DNA of 64,000 bases, from positions 1,144,051 through 1,208,050 of the forward strand of contig JAQFWX010000016.1 of NCBI GenBank assembly GCA_027605045.1, written 5' to 3'. This DNA comes from Phallus indusiatus (lineage: Eukaryota > Basidiomycota > Agaricomycetes > Phallales > Phallaceae). A program made the translations under genes and the position numbers. Under the pieces are notes generated by a model. The model saw only the letters and a program-made list of their open reading frames with translations, had not been told where the DNA came from and ran no database searches. This document shows positions 1 through 13,500 of the stretch, one piece after another (position 1 is the first letter of the stretch; every line of letters starts with the position of its first letter).

Positions 1-1182
<1,182 letters not shown>

Positions 1183-1457
1183 GAGAATTAGTAGAGCGTA
1201 TCCCCTTTTTTAGAATATCAAGTAGATTTGTTTCTTGGCTTGACTTGATTGGACTATGTACATCAAATTCCTGCGCACGTATGGGCGCTTGTCTGTTAAC
1301 ATAAGGAGTCACCGCCCCCCATCCCGTTACTAAGTAAACAACTTACACGTCTTGACCACGTTACCGCAGTACCACTCTTTACGCTTATAAAGAAACCACT
1401 CTCTGTTTATCTCAATTCTTCCCATCAATTGCTATCAATCCAGATAAGTAAAGAAAG

Positions 1458-2364
1458 ATGGGCGTCGTTGCAATTTTCAGTCGTCTTCTTACGTACGTTT
1501 CAATGCAAAATTTTGGTCGTGTGCGCTCATAAATACCCTATAGCACTTGGATCGCTTTTCTGTATCCTGCCTTTGCATCTTACAAGGCGCTTTCTCATCG
1601 TCCTGTCTCTGAACCTGAATTAGAAAGATGGGTGAAATACTGGTCGGTTTTTGGTCCTCCACCGCTTTTGCTGTGGAAGTATACTGAGCTCCCCTTACCC
1701 TAGGTCTGTCGTCGGTGCATTCGTCGGTGCTGAGTATCTGTTTGAATGGATCGTCAGCTGGTGTGTTTCTCCTTTGGCAATGAATTGTATAGTCGGTTTA
1801 TTTTGCTGATGACCAACTAGGGTCCCGTTCTACTGGGAAGTCAAAACTGCGATTGTTTTATATTTGGCCTTGCCTCAAACACAGGTATACCTCCGTCCGC
1901 GCCTTAGGACTCCGTTTTATACCAGTCCAATGACTGATTTCTCGACTTTTTAGGGGTCTACGTATATCTACGACAAATATCTCGGCCCGTATTTCCAGCG
2001 CAACGAAGTCTCGATTGACAGGAACATTGAAACTGCACAAAAAAGCTTGATACTTTTCGCGCGCGAGAGACTGCAAGCCATAGTTCAATTCGCATGGGAC
2101 GCTGTGACGCAAGCTCAGGCCCAGGTGAGATCCCAGCAAGAAGCAAACGCGGAAAATGTGCCACCAGCGGGCAGTCCGGCTGCGGTTGTTCAAAATTTAT
2201 GGAGAACATACGGCTCATCTATCATTGCGGGCATTTCTCGTGCAAGTGCTGCTAGCGGGCAACCGGGCGAACAGAATGCGGCTATTAGCGCCGGTGCTGG
2301 TACAAGCAGCGCCGGAACTTCAGCCAATTTGCAATCTCGTGCTGGATACACTTCTGAAGAATAA
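1458..2364 (+). CDS. TB2/DP1/HVA22 family protein (Yop1/REEP-like ER-shaping protein)
   Basis: Spliced reading from ATG 1458 (exon 1 1458-1492, intron 1493-1543) gives MGVVAIFSRLLTTWIAFLYP, then KALSHRP, WVKYWSVVGAFVG, VSWVPFYWEVKTAIVLYLAL and a YIYDKYLGPYF motif. This is the TB2/DP1/HVA22 domain pattern: hydrophobic hairpins followed by the tyrosine-rich segment. The family bends tubular ER membranes. A second intron must start at the GTCGGT after AAATACTG to keep WSVVGAF in frame. The C-terminal half, from about residue 110, is Ala/Gln/Ser-rich and looks disordered. Orthology to Yop1 rather than another REEP-like paralogue is inference. Confidence 0.88.
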
Positions 2365-3238
2365 CTTATTGTGTTTGAAAAGAATTTGAGCTTATCAGAA
2401 TAGTTCTCCTGGGCTTTGATTGTTTTAATTATTTTTCTGTGTTACCTCCAAAGATTAGACTTTTTAGTTATGGATTACATCCCAAGTTGTTTGCTCCTTG
2501 TACCTCTTTCCTCGAAATGTTGACATACACGTTGATCGTCGGTGAACTCTATTAACTCAATTAAGAAGCGCGTTATTTTTTTTTTTTTGGCCAATCTAGT
2601 GTGGGAATCACGTCCCTTCAGGGTCTTGTACATCTTTTGTAAATTAACACACACAAAAGTACCCGCTATTCTACCCGAAAGTTTGTCTTTGTTTTTAAAA
2701 AAAGCCTTTGTGGACAGTGAAACAGCGCCTCCAAAGACAAGGACAGCTTCAGGACAACAAAGCAGCATCCCTGCAACACGACGTTTACTGTACTTTTGTC
2801 CCCGAGATTGATGACATTCGATACGACATCGTCTAAATTTGGCTTATGGAGACACAAAGGCTCTAAACATTGAGCAACCGATCGCCCCAACGGATCTCAA
2901 TAGTACGTTTATAGTAATTCCGGGTGTATCCTTATAGAGTCGATCCCCACATTTGCCGGTCCCTACGGCTGTAGCCTGCCGTACACGAGTCGGAAAGTCT
3001 TTGAGGTCTTTCACTCAGGCCTTGAACTTAGGACACAAAAGATGGGCAGAAAAGAAAGGAAAGTTTCCTCAAAACTGTGGACGATAAAGGAAGAAGTTTT
3101 TCTATATAATGCGACACTCATTTCATTTGGGTTCAGTATCAAACAGCTCACGATATTCCGCACTACATTCCCATTCACCTATCGCAACTACCCCCTTTCA
3201 TCTAATAACTGTTCGCATTTTCCAAAGACAAAACAATC
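2365..3238. other. Intergenic, 0.87 kb, no gene recognised
   Basis: Short open frames occur on both strands, but none has a recognisable motif or a consistent splice structure. The stretch probably holds the 3' UTR of the TB2/DP1 gene and the promoter of the homeodomain gene. Confidence 0.5.
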
Positions 3239-3855
3239 ATGTTCTCAGTTCACAAAGATCGCACTTCACCCCCAACCTCGTCTGGATCGTCTTCTTTGTC
3301 CTCCTCTTCAGAACAATATTCTTCTCGATACTCGACCTCTCCCTCGTCTCCCTCCACCTCCGGTCGTTCCGATTATTATCAACAGAGGCAGTCGGAATTG
3401 AGGGAAAGAAGTAACGATTCCTCAATATACAGTCTTCGTCCCCGCGACCGAAAGCAAAACGAACACCCGGGTTTCTCTGCTGGCTCAAAATTACCCTTTA
3501 ATTCTCAATACGACGCACCTCTTCCTATTAAACCTGGACGACTTGAAAAGTGGCAGATAGACATCCTCCAAAATGTTTTCGATAGAGGAATTTGGAGTCC
3601 CGGTGATGCTACGATAGAAGCTTTGAAGAAATCATTGAAAGACAGGTTTGTTGACATCACTATGAACAATGTATTGTCTTCTAACGATTTCTTGAATTTA
3701 GAACTGATAAGCAAATTCGAGACTGGTTTGCGCATCGCAGAAGGAGATTACGCGAGGGCGGGGTGTCGATGGATCGACCCAATACACAAGAAGATTTGAC
3801 ACATGCCGTCGAAGGATTACTTCTATTGGGCAACGACGAAGATGACATGTACTAA
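3239..3855 (+). CDS. Small homeodomain protein (one intron; atypical His at position 51)
   Basis: The unspliced frame ends at 3799 without a motif. Removing a 56 bp intron (3646-3701, GTTTGT...TTTAG) joins KSLKDR to TDKQIRDWFAHRRRRLREGG and reads through to TAA 3853-3855, giving 186 residues. Residues about 98-155 then form a homeodomain: helix 1 with L110 and F114, a helix 2 with two extra residues in the preceding loop, and a recognition helix with the hallmark W144-F145 and R149. Where nearly all homeodomains have Asn51, this one has His (WFAHRR). Residues 1-95 are Ser/Pro-rich and disordered. It is probably a nuclear DNA-binding factor; targets are unknown. It is not obviously a mating-type HD1/HD2 gene, because the usual long C-terminus and divergent partner gene are absent. 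Confidence 0.8.
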
Positions 3856-5210
3856 ACGAACCATCACACGAATAACGTTTCATTTTTTTCTATCATTTTA
3901 TATTACTCACCAGTATAATTCATTATGATCCATCTCCAATTTCTTATACTACATTATTAATATATGCATAATTCCGTTAATTCCTTTTTTCCAAAATTCT
4001 ACGAGGATAAAGTCGAGTCAAATTCAACGAAACAGCCTTCAACTGACCTTACGAGTTCGTTTCAGCCAAACTGAGCTTTTGTTGCCGTAGTTTAACACGT
4101 TTAGGGTTTGATATTTAGGGTTTGTTTCAAGAGCTGGACAACGTCACATGTCACACATCATTGAAAACCGGACGAAAAAAAAAGTTGGAATGGGCACAGT
4201 TTTCATGATGAAGTAGGACCTGATGAACGTGTAACGGCAGTCTTTGTTTGATCTATATGCTCCACCTTGTTACAACCTTCCTAACACTAAGACCATCAAA
4301 CTCACAAGCCAAGTTTGTGTCTCGCCTCATATGAAGTGAGATGGTGAAGCTGCTATCAACATAGTACGCGAGATGTTTAATTGGGTCATATGACTTATAG
4401 GTGGAGTCTGCGGCGGAAGAACTGGGTATCAGGAGATGGGGAGAATTAAATGCATATCAGGAAATGATTTGAGCAGCGCACAGCACATGTTTTTGCTCCA
4501 GTTGCTAATTCACTCACTTGAGAAGCGAGCACAGTCATTAGGAATACAAAAACTGCACGAATTTTCAGCTCAACTTAAAGCTTGGAAACACAAGGTGTTG
4601 AAGATCAAAGTCTCGAGAGTAACGCAGCGTATGAAGAGATAGTTGCTCCCGTCGATCATTCGGGAATCGAGTATGACCAGCGCTAGCGCTAGAAGTGCTG
4701 GTTTGCTACAAAAGATTGAAATCATATTTTGATTTTGAAATTTTTGCTTCCTAATTCGCGCGAAAAAGTCTCCGAAATTCGTTCTGGTGAGTCTGTCAAG
4801 CGGAAGTGTAGACAACGAGGCCTCCTTTCTCCAATAGTTTGCAAAGCGTGATTGATGTATTCCCTCAAACTGTCTGGAGCGTAGCATCTGGTGACTTGAG
4901 TGATGTGTGCATGAGGAGAACTGGCCTGGCCAATGCCGGCGTGAGGGAGCGCGAAACCGTGTGTACATACAACATCCATGGAATAAGCACGGGTCCGCAA
5001 GCACCCACACACCCCAACAACTTTTGGTTGGATTCTCATCACGACCCCGCTCTTTTTCTACCTTGTGCTCGTCTCGCCGCCGCCCCGCCGTCCTCGTCCT
5101 CCTCGTCGTCGTCGACTGTCACGTCACGATCTTTCCCCTTAGATATCCCAGCCCACCACATCTTTCTGTTTAATACGCCTTCTCTTTGTGGTGGCAGTGG
5201 ACCCAGGAGG
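3856..5210. other. Intergenic, 1.35 kb, no gene recognised
   Basis: AT-rich near 3880-4000, then mixed composition. Several overlapping small frames around 4570-5173 show no motif. A Ser/Pro-coding frame at 4839-5210 runs into the Kelch gene in phase, but an ATG at 5211 fits better as that gene's start. Confidence 0.4.
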
Positions 5211-8200
5211 ATGTCGTCCTTTTTTCGGAAGAGGCAGCCCAGTGCAGGTGTCAATGTGAACAACAACAGCAGCAATACTTTAGTCACTGTTTCCCAGTCT
5301 CCTAGTCAGGCTTTGGCTCAAACCAGGACTGCTCAACAACAACAGCAGCAACTTTTGCACCAGCATCAAAATCAGCAGCAGCAACTCCAACATCAGCCTC
5401 AGCAACAAGTACACCAACAACCACAACCACAACCACAGCGGCAGCTGCAACCTCAACAACCACAGGTGCAGCCTCCAGTCCAACAGCTGCCAGCACAACA
5501 ACCACAGGTGCAGCCCCAGCCAGTTAGGTAAGGATAAATCTGTACTTTCGATATTCAATAACATAATCGAGTTTTACCATCCCTGAAAATCCAGCTCCAA
5601 ATCACCTCCTCCAGGCCATATTCCTCAAGGGAGCAATGCGCCCACTCCGACTCCTCAATCTCGTCCCCAGGGCTACCCATGGTCGGCACGGCGGCTACAC
5701 TTTTTACCACCTTTCACATTGACACGTCCGCCTCTCTTGCCTGATGGCACACCCCAACCTTTATCCCCTTCTCCATCTCCATTTCCTCGCTATGGGCATG
5801 CCATTCCACTCAATACCACCCCTAATGGCGAGCTATACCTTTTTGGTGGTCTCGTTAGTGATGCCGTCGTGTCGGATATGTATCTCATCGCTACCAGAGA
5901 TCTTACCGCTACTCTAATCGAGACCATGGGTGACTTACCCCCACCTCGTGTCGGTCATGCTAGCGCTCTCGTTAGCACCGTTATCATTGTTTGGGGAGGC
6001 GATACCAAACAAGATGGTCAGGCAAATCCGGACGAACCGCACGACAATGCACTATACTTGTTTAATACTGGTTAGATTTTTGAATTCGTTTTGATCTTTC
6101 TGCGTAACCGACGCGCTTTCTTTTTTTTTCTTCTCTTTTTCTATTCCGCAGCGTCTAGAGAATGGACTCGAGTTGTTACCGGAGATGATACGCCCGTTGG
6201 TCGATATGGTCATGCCGCGGCTATGGTCGGAACCAGATTTTTCATATTTGGCGGTCAAGTAGAAGGTCATTTCCTCAACGATCTGTGGGCTTTCGATTTG
6301 AATACCCGTACGTAAATCCTAAGCAGTCTTTTACCTTTTTTTTTGTATCAACCTTACGGCCTTTCCAGTCAAAATTGCAGCTCCTGTTTGGGAGCGATAT
6401 ACTCCCTCAGATAGTGTTAGCCCTCCTCCACGTACAGGTCATATTTGTGTTACCTATAACGAAAGGATCTACATGTTCGTCCCCCATTATTTGTCCCTGT
6501 GGCTCTTTTGCTTATTTAATTGATTAATCGATGAAAAAAAAAACCACCAGTTTTGGAGGTACCGATGGCCAATTTCACTATAACGATACATGGGTTTTCG
6601 ATGTCATCACTCGCACATGGAAAGAGCTTACTTGTATTGGCTATATACCCGCTCCGCGCGAAGGCCATGCAGCAGCTATTGTCGACGATGTTATGTACGT
6701 GTTCGGTGGACGAGGCATGGACGGACAAGACTTGAGCGATCTTACTGCTTTCAAGATATCCAGTACGAGACTATCTTCATGTACTGTATTGCACTGGTTT
6801 GTTGATTACCTTTCTACTAGATCAACGATGGTATACCTTCCAAAATATGGGCCCAAGTCCAGCCGGACGTTCCGGACACGCAATGGCGTCATCAGGGACT
6901 CGCGTGTTTGTTCTAGGAGGAGAAACTTTTGGACTGACAAGGCCTGAAGATACGAGTGTGATTCATGTTTTAGATACCAGTACGTTTCCAATATTCTCTC
7001 ACTTTCCTCGTTTTCAACAGTTTATTTAGAGCATATTAAATATCCTGAACCTAGTAAAAACAATACCCCCAATGCAAATCAAACAGGAACGACGAATAAC
7101 GCTGATCTTCGCCGAGTTAGTTTTTTCTTTTTCTTTGCGTCTATTATCTATGCTGTAACTCTTGTAGCAACAATCTGCTCAGGCGCAGCAACCACAACAA
7201 CCGCAACAACAACCACATCAACAGCATCAACATCAAGGAAGCGTGAACCCCCAACGTGCAATGTCACCCTCCGGATCTGAGTATGAACGGGCCCTATCAC
7301 CCTCATCTCGTCGAGCACCCAACGGGTCCAATGGATCACCTCTCCAGCCCTTGCAAGTGTCTTCCAATGTCGCATCTCAACAACAGCCGCAGTCCCAATC
7401 GCAACAACCTCCTGTTCGACCTCGTCGCACTGACGAGAGTCTAGACGAACCCACAAGGCCTTTTCCGGGCCCACGCACCGACTCTCCTTTACTCCAGCGA
7501 ACCGAGTCCCCTGAGCCTAGCCGTTTGAAACAACAACTTCAACATCAGCAGCAACCACAACAGTCGACGAGTTCCGCTGGTGGTAGCGTACCTGGCTCTC
7601 GCGCGATATCTCCCACTCTCATGATGCAAAATCAAAGTCAACACGGTCAAAGTTCGTCAAATGCCAATGCGAGAACGATCATGGCGGCTGTTGCTATGAG
7701 TCGTAATGGATCCGCTCTGCAAGAGGCAGTACGCAGTCCGTCTCCCAATGTTGATAGATCGCAACCCCCCGGAGATGCATTCTTTCAATCTGGGACGAGG
7801 TCACCTCCGGTTCAGAATGGATATCATGGCGGAAGCAGACCTGTCTCATCTGGTGGGAGTATTATCGTTGATACGCTCAAACAAAGAGAAGGAGAACTTG
7901 AAGCTGCGAGGCGTCGGGAAGCTTGGATGCGTGTTGCGTTGTTACAAGCAAGTCAGGCTGGATTTGTTTGGAATACGGCGGAGCTTCCTTTAGAAGGAGA
8001 CGAAGATTTTATGAAAGACATGTTGAATAACAACAACAACAATAACGCGAATACGGTTGGGTCTGCTGAAGAATCGGCCAAGTTGGCAGATATGATTTTC
8101 TCTCTCAAGCGGGATAGAGCTAGAATTCAGGTAATGGGATTTCTCGCAGATGAAAGTATTGAGAATTAATGGTTTTTTTTTATTATTAGTCTATTGTAGC

Positions 8201-10428
8201 CGAACAGGCGCGAATGGTGTCGGAGCGGATGGCGGAGGCTGACCGCATTCGCCATAGTGCCCTGCAAGACGCAGCGTTTTATAGGGCCAAATTGGCGGCG
8301 TACGAGTCTGGATCGATTCATGAGGCATCTCGTTTAGAGAAAGACCGGACTGTTCAATTAGAGAAGCAGTTGACCGTTTTGACGTCGAACAAGGCGGCTT
8401 TAGAAAAGAAGGTTGCCGACTTGGAGGCGGCTTATCAACAGCAGCTTCAAATATGTGAGCAGTCTGAGGCTCGTGCCTCAGATGCTCTCCGGAGAGCAGA
8501 CACCCTGGAGAGTCTACATAATACGATAACCCGCGAACACAATGATTTGCGCGACAAACATGCCGACGTAGAGGCTTCCTTGAACGACCATGCGCAAAAG
8601 CTTTTGGCGCTCAATTCACTTGCTCAGCAAAAGAACGCGGACGATAGGCATATTCAGGAGCAGATTGCTGCTGTCACTGAGTCGAGGGATCAGCATCTCA
8701 AAGCTTTGGAACAGGCACAGACTGCCTTGGAGGCTTCTGCTTCCAAACATGACGAGCTGCTTGAACAATGGCGACGTGCGACGGACCAGATTACTCGATT
8801 GGAGCAGGATATGCTTGAGCTTCGGAATGAGCTCGAGGTGAGAACGGTGGAATGTGAGGCTGCGCGTGCCAAGCTGACAGATGTCGAAAACTCTTGGGCG
8901 GCATCTCGCGATGAGGCCGACTCGCTTCGTACGTTGACCACATCAGGTCTCGGACAGTTATTGGACAGTCATCGTGATTTGAAAGCTGATGAAGATCGGC
9001 TTCTTCGAAGTCACGAAGAGAAATATGAAGCGTTAGAAGCTGAAGCTAGCGGATTGCGAGCGATAATCAACGAGACTTCGCAACGTCTTCGACATGCTCA
9101 ACAGGAAACTAGAGAGCAGCGTCAGAAGGTTCAGGATCTTCAAACGGAGCAGCTCGCCTTGCGATCGCAGCTTGTTGGCTTGAGAGCGCAACTCGCGAGT
9201 GCCATGACGGATAACGGTCGTTATCGTAAAGATCTTGCGACGAGAGACGTTGAGCTCCGAGAGAAGACGAATACGCTTTCGGAAGTGGAGTTGCGGTTAT
9301 CGACTCTTCGTGCGTACCTCACCGAACACGGCCTCATGATCGACGAAAGTGAGATTGGACAACAAACGTCTGAAATGCCAATGCGGCTTCACGAGCTGGA
9401 GCAGAAATTAAATGACCAGATTCGGTTGCATGAAGACACGAGTCAGAAACTTGAGATGGCCACTCGTCGACATCAGGAAGCCGAGGCTCATGCTGTTTCG
9501 CTATTGAAACAATTGAATGAAGTCCAACATAGCAACGCGACGACTAATTTCTCTGGCCAGAACATGGAAGCTCGTGTGGAAGCTGCTGAGCGTAACTTAG
9601 CGGAGGCAGAGGACAACCATAAAAATCGTATGGCGCAAATGGAGGAAGATTATAAAACAGCGGTCCATTATGTCAAGTACGTCATGGGTTTGATGCGCGC
9701 TGTAATGAATGAACGACGGGGCTTACGTATTTATTTTTTGTTTTAGGCATACGGAAAAAATGCTTCGCCGAATGAAGGATGAACTGTCTAAAGCCAAGAG
9801 TATGAACCAAGATTTGCAAAAAGAAGTCACTATTCTGAAAGGAGGCTCGTCGCCTGACTCGCATCCGCGCAACGGCCGTGCAACTCCTGGCTCTGATGAT
9901 TCTGCTGTTGCCGAGGTTCTTCGAAATCATGTCGCTGACCTGGAGAAGCAAACACAGCGGCTCTCGCAAGAAAACACAAAGCTTTATAAAAAACTCGAGG
10001 ACAGTAATGCGGAACTAGAACGTCTCAAGAGTTTGCTGCTGAGCATTCAGCGGGAAGCAGACGAGCGCCAGCTTTTGAATCAGGAACTCGAGGAAGAGAT
10101 TGATAGTTTGAAGGCGTCTTTGACAGCTGCGCGCGGCAGCCAAGACGAGACATTTAGCGAAAAATTGCACAATGAAAACGTCGCATTAAGACGAGAAAAT
10201 GAACAACTTTCGCACAAGATCCGTGTGTTATTGGATGATCAGATGGGGTTCTCGGATAAGAGAGTTAGCCCTACCAGCGATGAGAACGTGATGAATCTCG
10301 AATCTTTATCTCAGGAACTCGAGACATGGCATCAACGTATAAATGACCCTCAATCACATAATCGACGTCCCAGCGAGCAGGACTCCGAGTTTCCAAATGG
10401 ATTAGGACGGACACGGTCTCGCCCATAG
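5211..10428 (+). CDS. Kelch-repeat and coiled-coil cell-end polarity protein (Tea1-like)
   Basis: A roughly 1,500-residue protein in about ten exons. Order: MSSFFRKRQ start, a Gln-rich tract (5330-5520), a YPWSARRL segment, six or so Kelch blades (repeated GR-GHA, FGG and W motifs, exons 5595-6979), a second Gln-rich/Pro/Ser linker (7160-7850), then about 700 residues of heptad-rich coiled coil to the stop at 10428. Checked introns include 5528-5594, 6071-6151, 6308-6368, 6475-6550 and 6763-6820; each junction restores a blade. Kelch N-terminus plus long coiled coil is the architecture of Tea1/Tea3/Kel1 proteins, which mark growing cell tips via microtubules and formins. Convergent with RRP5, 170 bp apart. 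Symbol withheld because Tea1 and Tea3 cannot be separated here. Confidence 0.9.
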
Positions 10429-10598
10429 GCTTAATATTCGTACTTTGCTATGTTCTTTTCGTGTATTCATTATTCACCTTTTGTTCTGCTAGTTATTACC
10501 TTCTTTTTCTTCTTCACTCTTACTCAAATTTATGTTTCTTTTTTGTTTGCCTTTTGCATCATAATCCGTATTATTTCTCATATAACGAATACAATGCT

Positions 10599-13500
10599 TC
10601 AGGGAGCGCCAGCGCTCGCCTTTTGCGTCCATTCTACTGCTTTGGCTTTCACGTTGGACTCTCCATCTACATCACCAATACGCTTCTCTAACTCTAGCCA
10701 TTTCTTGAAGAACGCTCTGCGAACATTATCATGAGAGTTGAAAAAAAAAATGAGTTAAGAATAGACGCCACATACTTTGCTTTGAAGCTGGTCATTTTAA
10801 GAGCCAGGACTCGATCAAACAAGCCTCTAATGAAAGTATTCAGGTTTGAACACATTTGTAAAACGATGTCACGGTCATACCTTATGCTCTGGATATTATT
10901 TTGAGTTGCTTCCATGTCTATATACACGGACCATAGATCCCACCGCTTCGGATGAGAATCAACGATGCCCTCAAAGATGGTCTTGCCTCGCTCTGGTTCC
11001 CCGAGCTTGTATTCCAAAAGAGCAAACTTGCTTATGGTTTTGATGTCTAGAACCAGAGCGTCATCATTACCAGCGTGTCTCATAAAACATCATGTAAACT
11101 CACGTTTTCTTTTCTCAAGACTTTGAAGACTTCGTGGTAGAAGTTGCCGGGCGTTATCGAAATCACGACGTTTGAAATAATATTCGGCGAATAACGTCCA
11201 TACTTTCGAGCTTTGACCAAATTTCTTACAAGTTTTTTGATACTGCTCCATAGCGCGCTAGACAAGTGCGAGAGTGTTCAGGACACCGATGCACGAGGGA
11301 AAAAAAGGACCATGCATACCTCATGTTTGCCTGATTCATCGAATATGACGGCCATACGGAGGTGAATGGTCTTTGAGTCGTTTGCACGAGCTGCATCTTT
11401 GAAAACAACATCCAAACTTTCGTCGGTACCAAACTGGTTCTCTAGGTTCAGCATTGCGACCCAGACGTTCAGTTTCTCGCCTTCTTCACGGAAGTTGATC
11501 GTGCGTAAGGCACGTTTTCCAATTTCTCGAGCCTTTTCAATCTCGGAGAGCTGTAACTGGAAGGACATGTATTGAATCCATAGGAACGACGAGTTAGGTG
11601 AACCGAGTAGTACACGTTCAAAATCGTCTGTTGATTCTGGACGCCGGGTATGCATATCTCCAGTTCGGTCATACTCGATAGTTTTCTTCTTCTTCTTCTT
11701 TTTCTTCTTTCCCTCGCCTTCTTCGTCGGAACTATCTGAAGAGCTTGACTCCTCGCTATGCACAGTTTCCACAGTACCTGACCATTGAAAACCAGACGTC
11801 TTCAAGATAGGGACCGTGTCTACGTTGGGTTGCGCAAAGGCTTCAAAGGACGTGAGAGCTTTCCGTTGGTAAGAATCATCTAATAGTAGAACCTGAAGGA
11901 AGATGAGAAGAACGCGTGTTATATTACAGGGAAAAAAGCATACCTCTTCATCCGAGTCGTCAGACTGGGAGTCTGCATTTTGCGCCGACTTCGGCTGCAA
12001 AGATACTTCCTCTTCCTCTTCATTGCCAGGAGATTCAGTTGGTCTCATAAGGACGTCCTCTGGATCAAAATATGAGGGTTTCAACCCAAAAGCGATGCGT
12101 TGTTTTTTGAGATTGACGTCCAAAATGATTGCCTTAACAGGATCACCGATGGCGAAACCCTGCAATACTTGTTGGACATCCGCTTCTTGATTACCTGTGA
12201 CCTAAAATTGACGAAAGTTTTTAATCAAATTGCGACTATACTAATCGATTTAAACATTACCTCGGACTTGTGACATAAACCGCTGATTTTCGTGTCTTTT
12301 ATTTGAATGAAGAGGCCGTAATTTTCTTTGGATTTCACAAACCCGTCGACCTTTTGTCCCTTCTGGAAGTCTTCTAGTTCTAGTTCGATAGCCGCAGAAC
12401 GGAAGGTCATTTCAATTTGATTTGCCTCTTTGTCAACTCTATGTAAAAAGGTCAGATCGTGCAATGACCGACTCTTTGCATAACACCTACCTCATTATTT
12501 TCCCGTTTACAAGTTGATTTATCGAAAACCTCGGCTTCCAGTCTTTGATGAACTAATAGAAGATCCATAAGAAACATTATTGATTCCCTTCGACAAAATA
12601 CTTACCTCGTCAAATAACTCTTTAATTTTCACCCGCGCGTCTAACCCGCGACCAATAGTAACATATAGGCCGTGGTCGGTGATATTTTTGATAAAACCAC
12701 GTATCTGCAGACCGGTTTTGAGATCTTCAATGGAACTGATCTCGGGATCCTTCGGTGCTGCAGAGTCGTCGGGCGACATTCGAGAAGGTCGGGTAGACAA
12801 AGTGACTTCTTTTCTGTGTTTATCGATGTTCAGTACGATGCCCTTAACGATGGTGCCTATGACCGGAATAATGTTTTCTGTATCATAGTTGTCCGAAATG
12901 TCGGTGGGACATAAGAACCCTTTCAAACCCGCATTGATATGCAGCAGAATGCCACCGCGCTTATAGTCGATAACACGTCCGGAAAGTATCTGGTATTTCT
13001 GTACCGTACTTATCTTAATGCCTTCGTTCTCTGGCAAGACAGCCTTCGCTTTATCCTTCGGCTTTTTACTAACAATAACGATGCCTTTCTCGGGATTATG
13101 AGATACAACGATAAGGTCATCGATTTCCTGTCCGACGGTGACGTCAGCTCGAAGCTGCTCTTCAGTTGCACCTCTGCTGTTAGCCAAGTTCTTCAACGAG
13201 AGAAGTGCCGTTAGTTTAGAATCCTCTAGAACAATCACCGCGTGTTCTTTGTGTATGGCTTGAATATGGCCGCTGACTTTGTCACCAATTTGTATCATCT
13301 GCTGATCGACAGGTTTGGAAGGCTCTTCCGTGGCTTGACGAATGCTGGCCGCGATGTGACTCGTCTCCGCATGAACGTAAATGATGCGAACCTTCACGGG
13401 TTTTCCAACTGGGAATGTATCCTCCAGATTGGCCTGGCCTGTTTCGCTAAAAAAAGGGTCAATAAGTTATATATCGGGACAATGCTTTAGACATACACTG

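Noticed and set aside
3239..3799. Unspliced 186-residue frame as the final protein of the homeodomain gene
   Set aside because: Reading through the intron destroys the recognition helix; splicing 3646-3701 restores it and also gives 186 residues.
4570..5042. Two overlapping minus-strand frames upstream of the Kelch gene
   Set aside because: No motif, no splice consistency, and they overlap each other in different frames.
5280..5564. Leu/Val-rich minus-strand frames opposite the Gln tract
   Set aside because: They are the antisense of CAG/CAA repeats in the Kelch gene.
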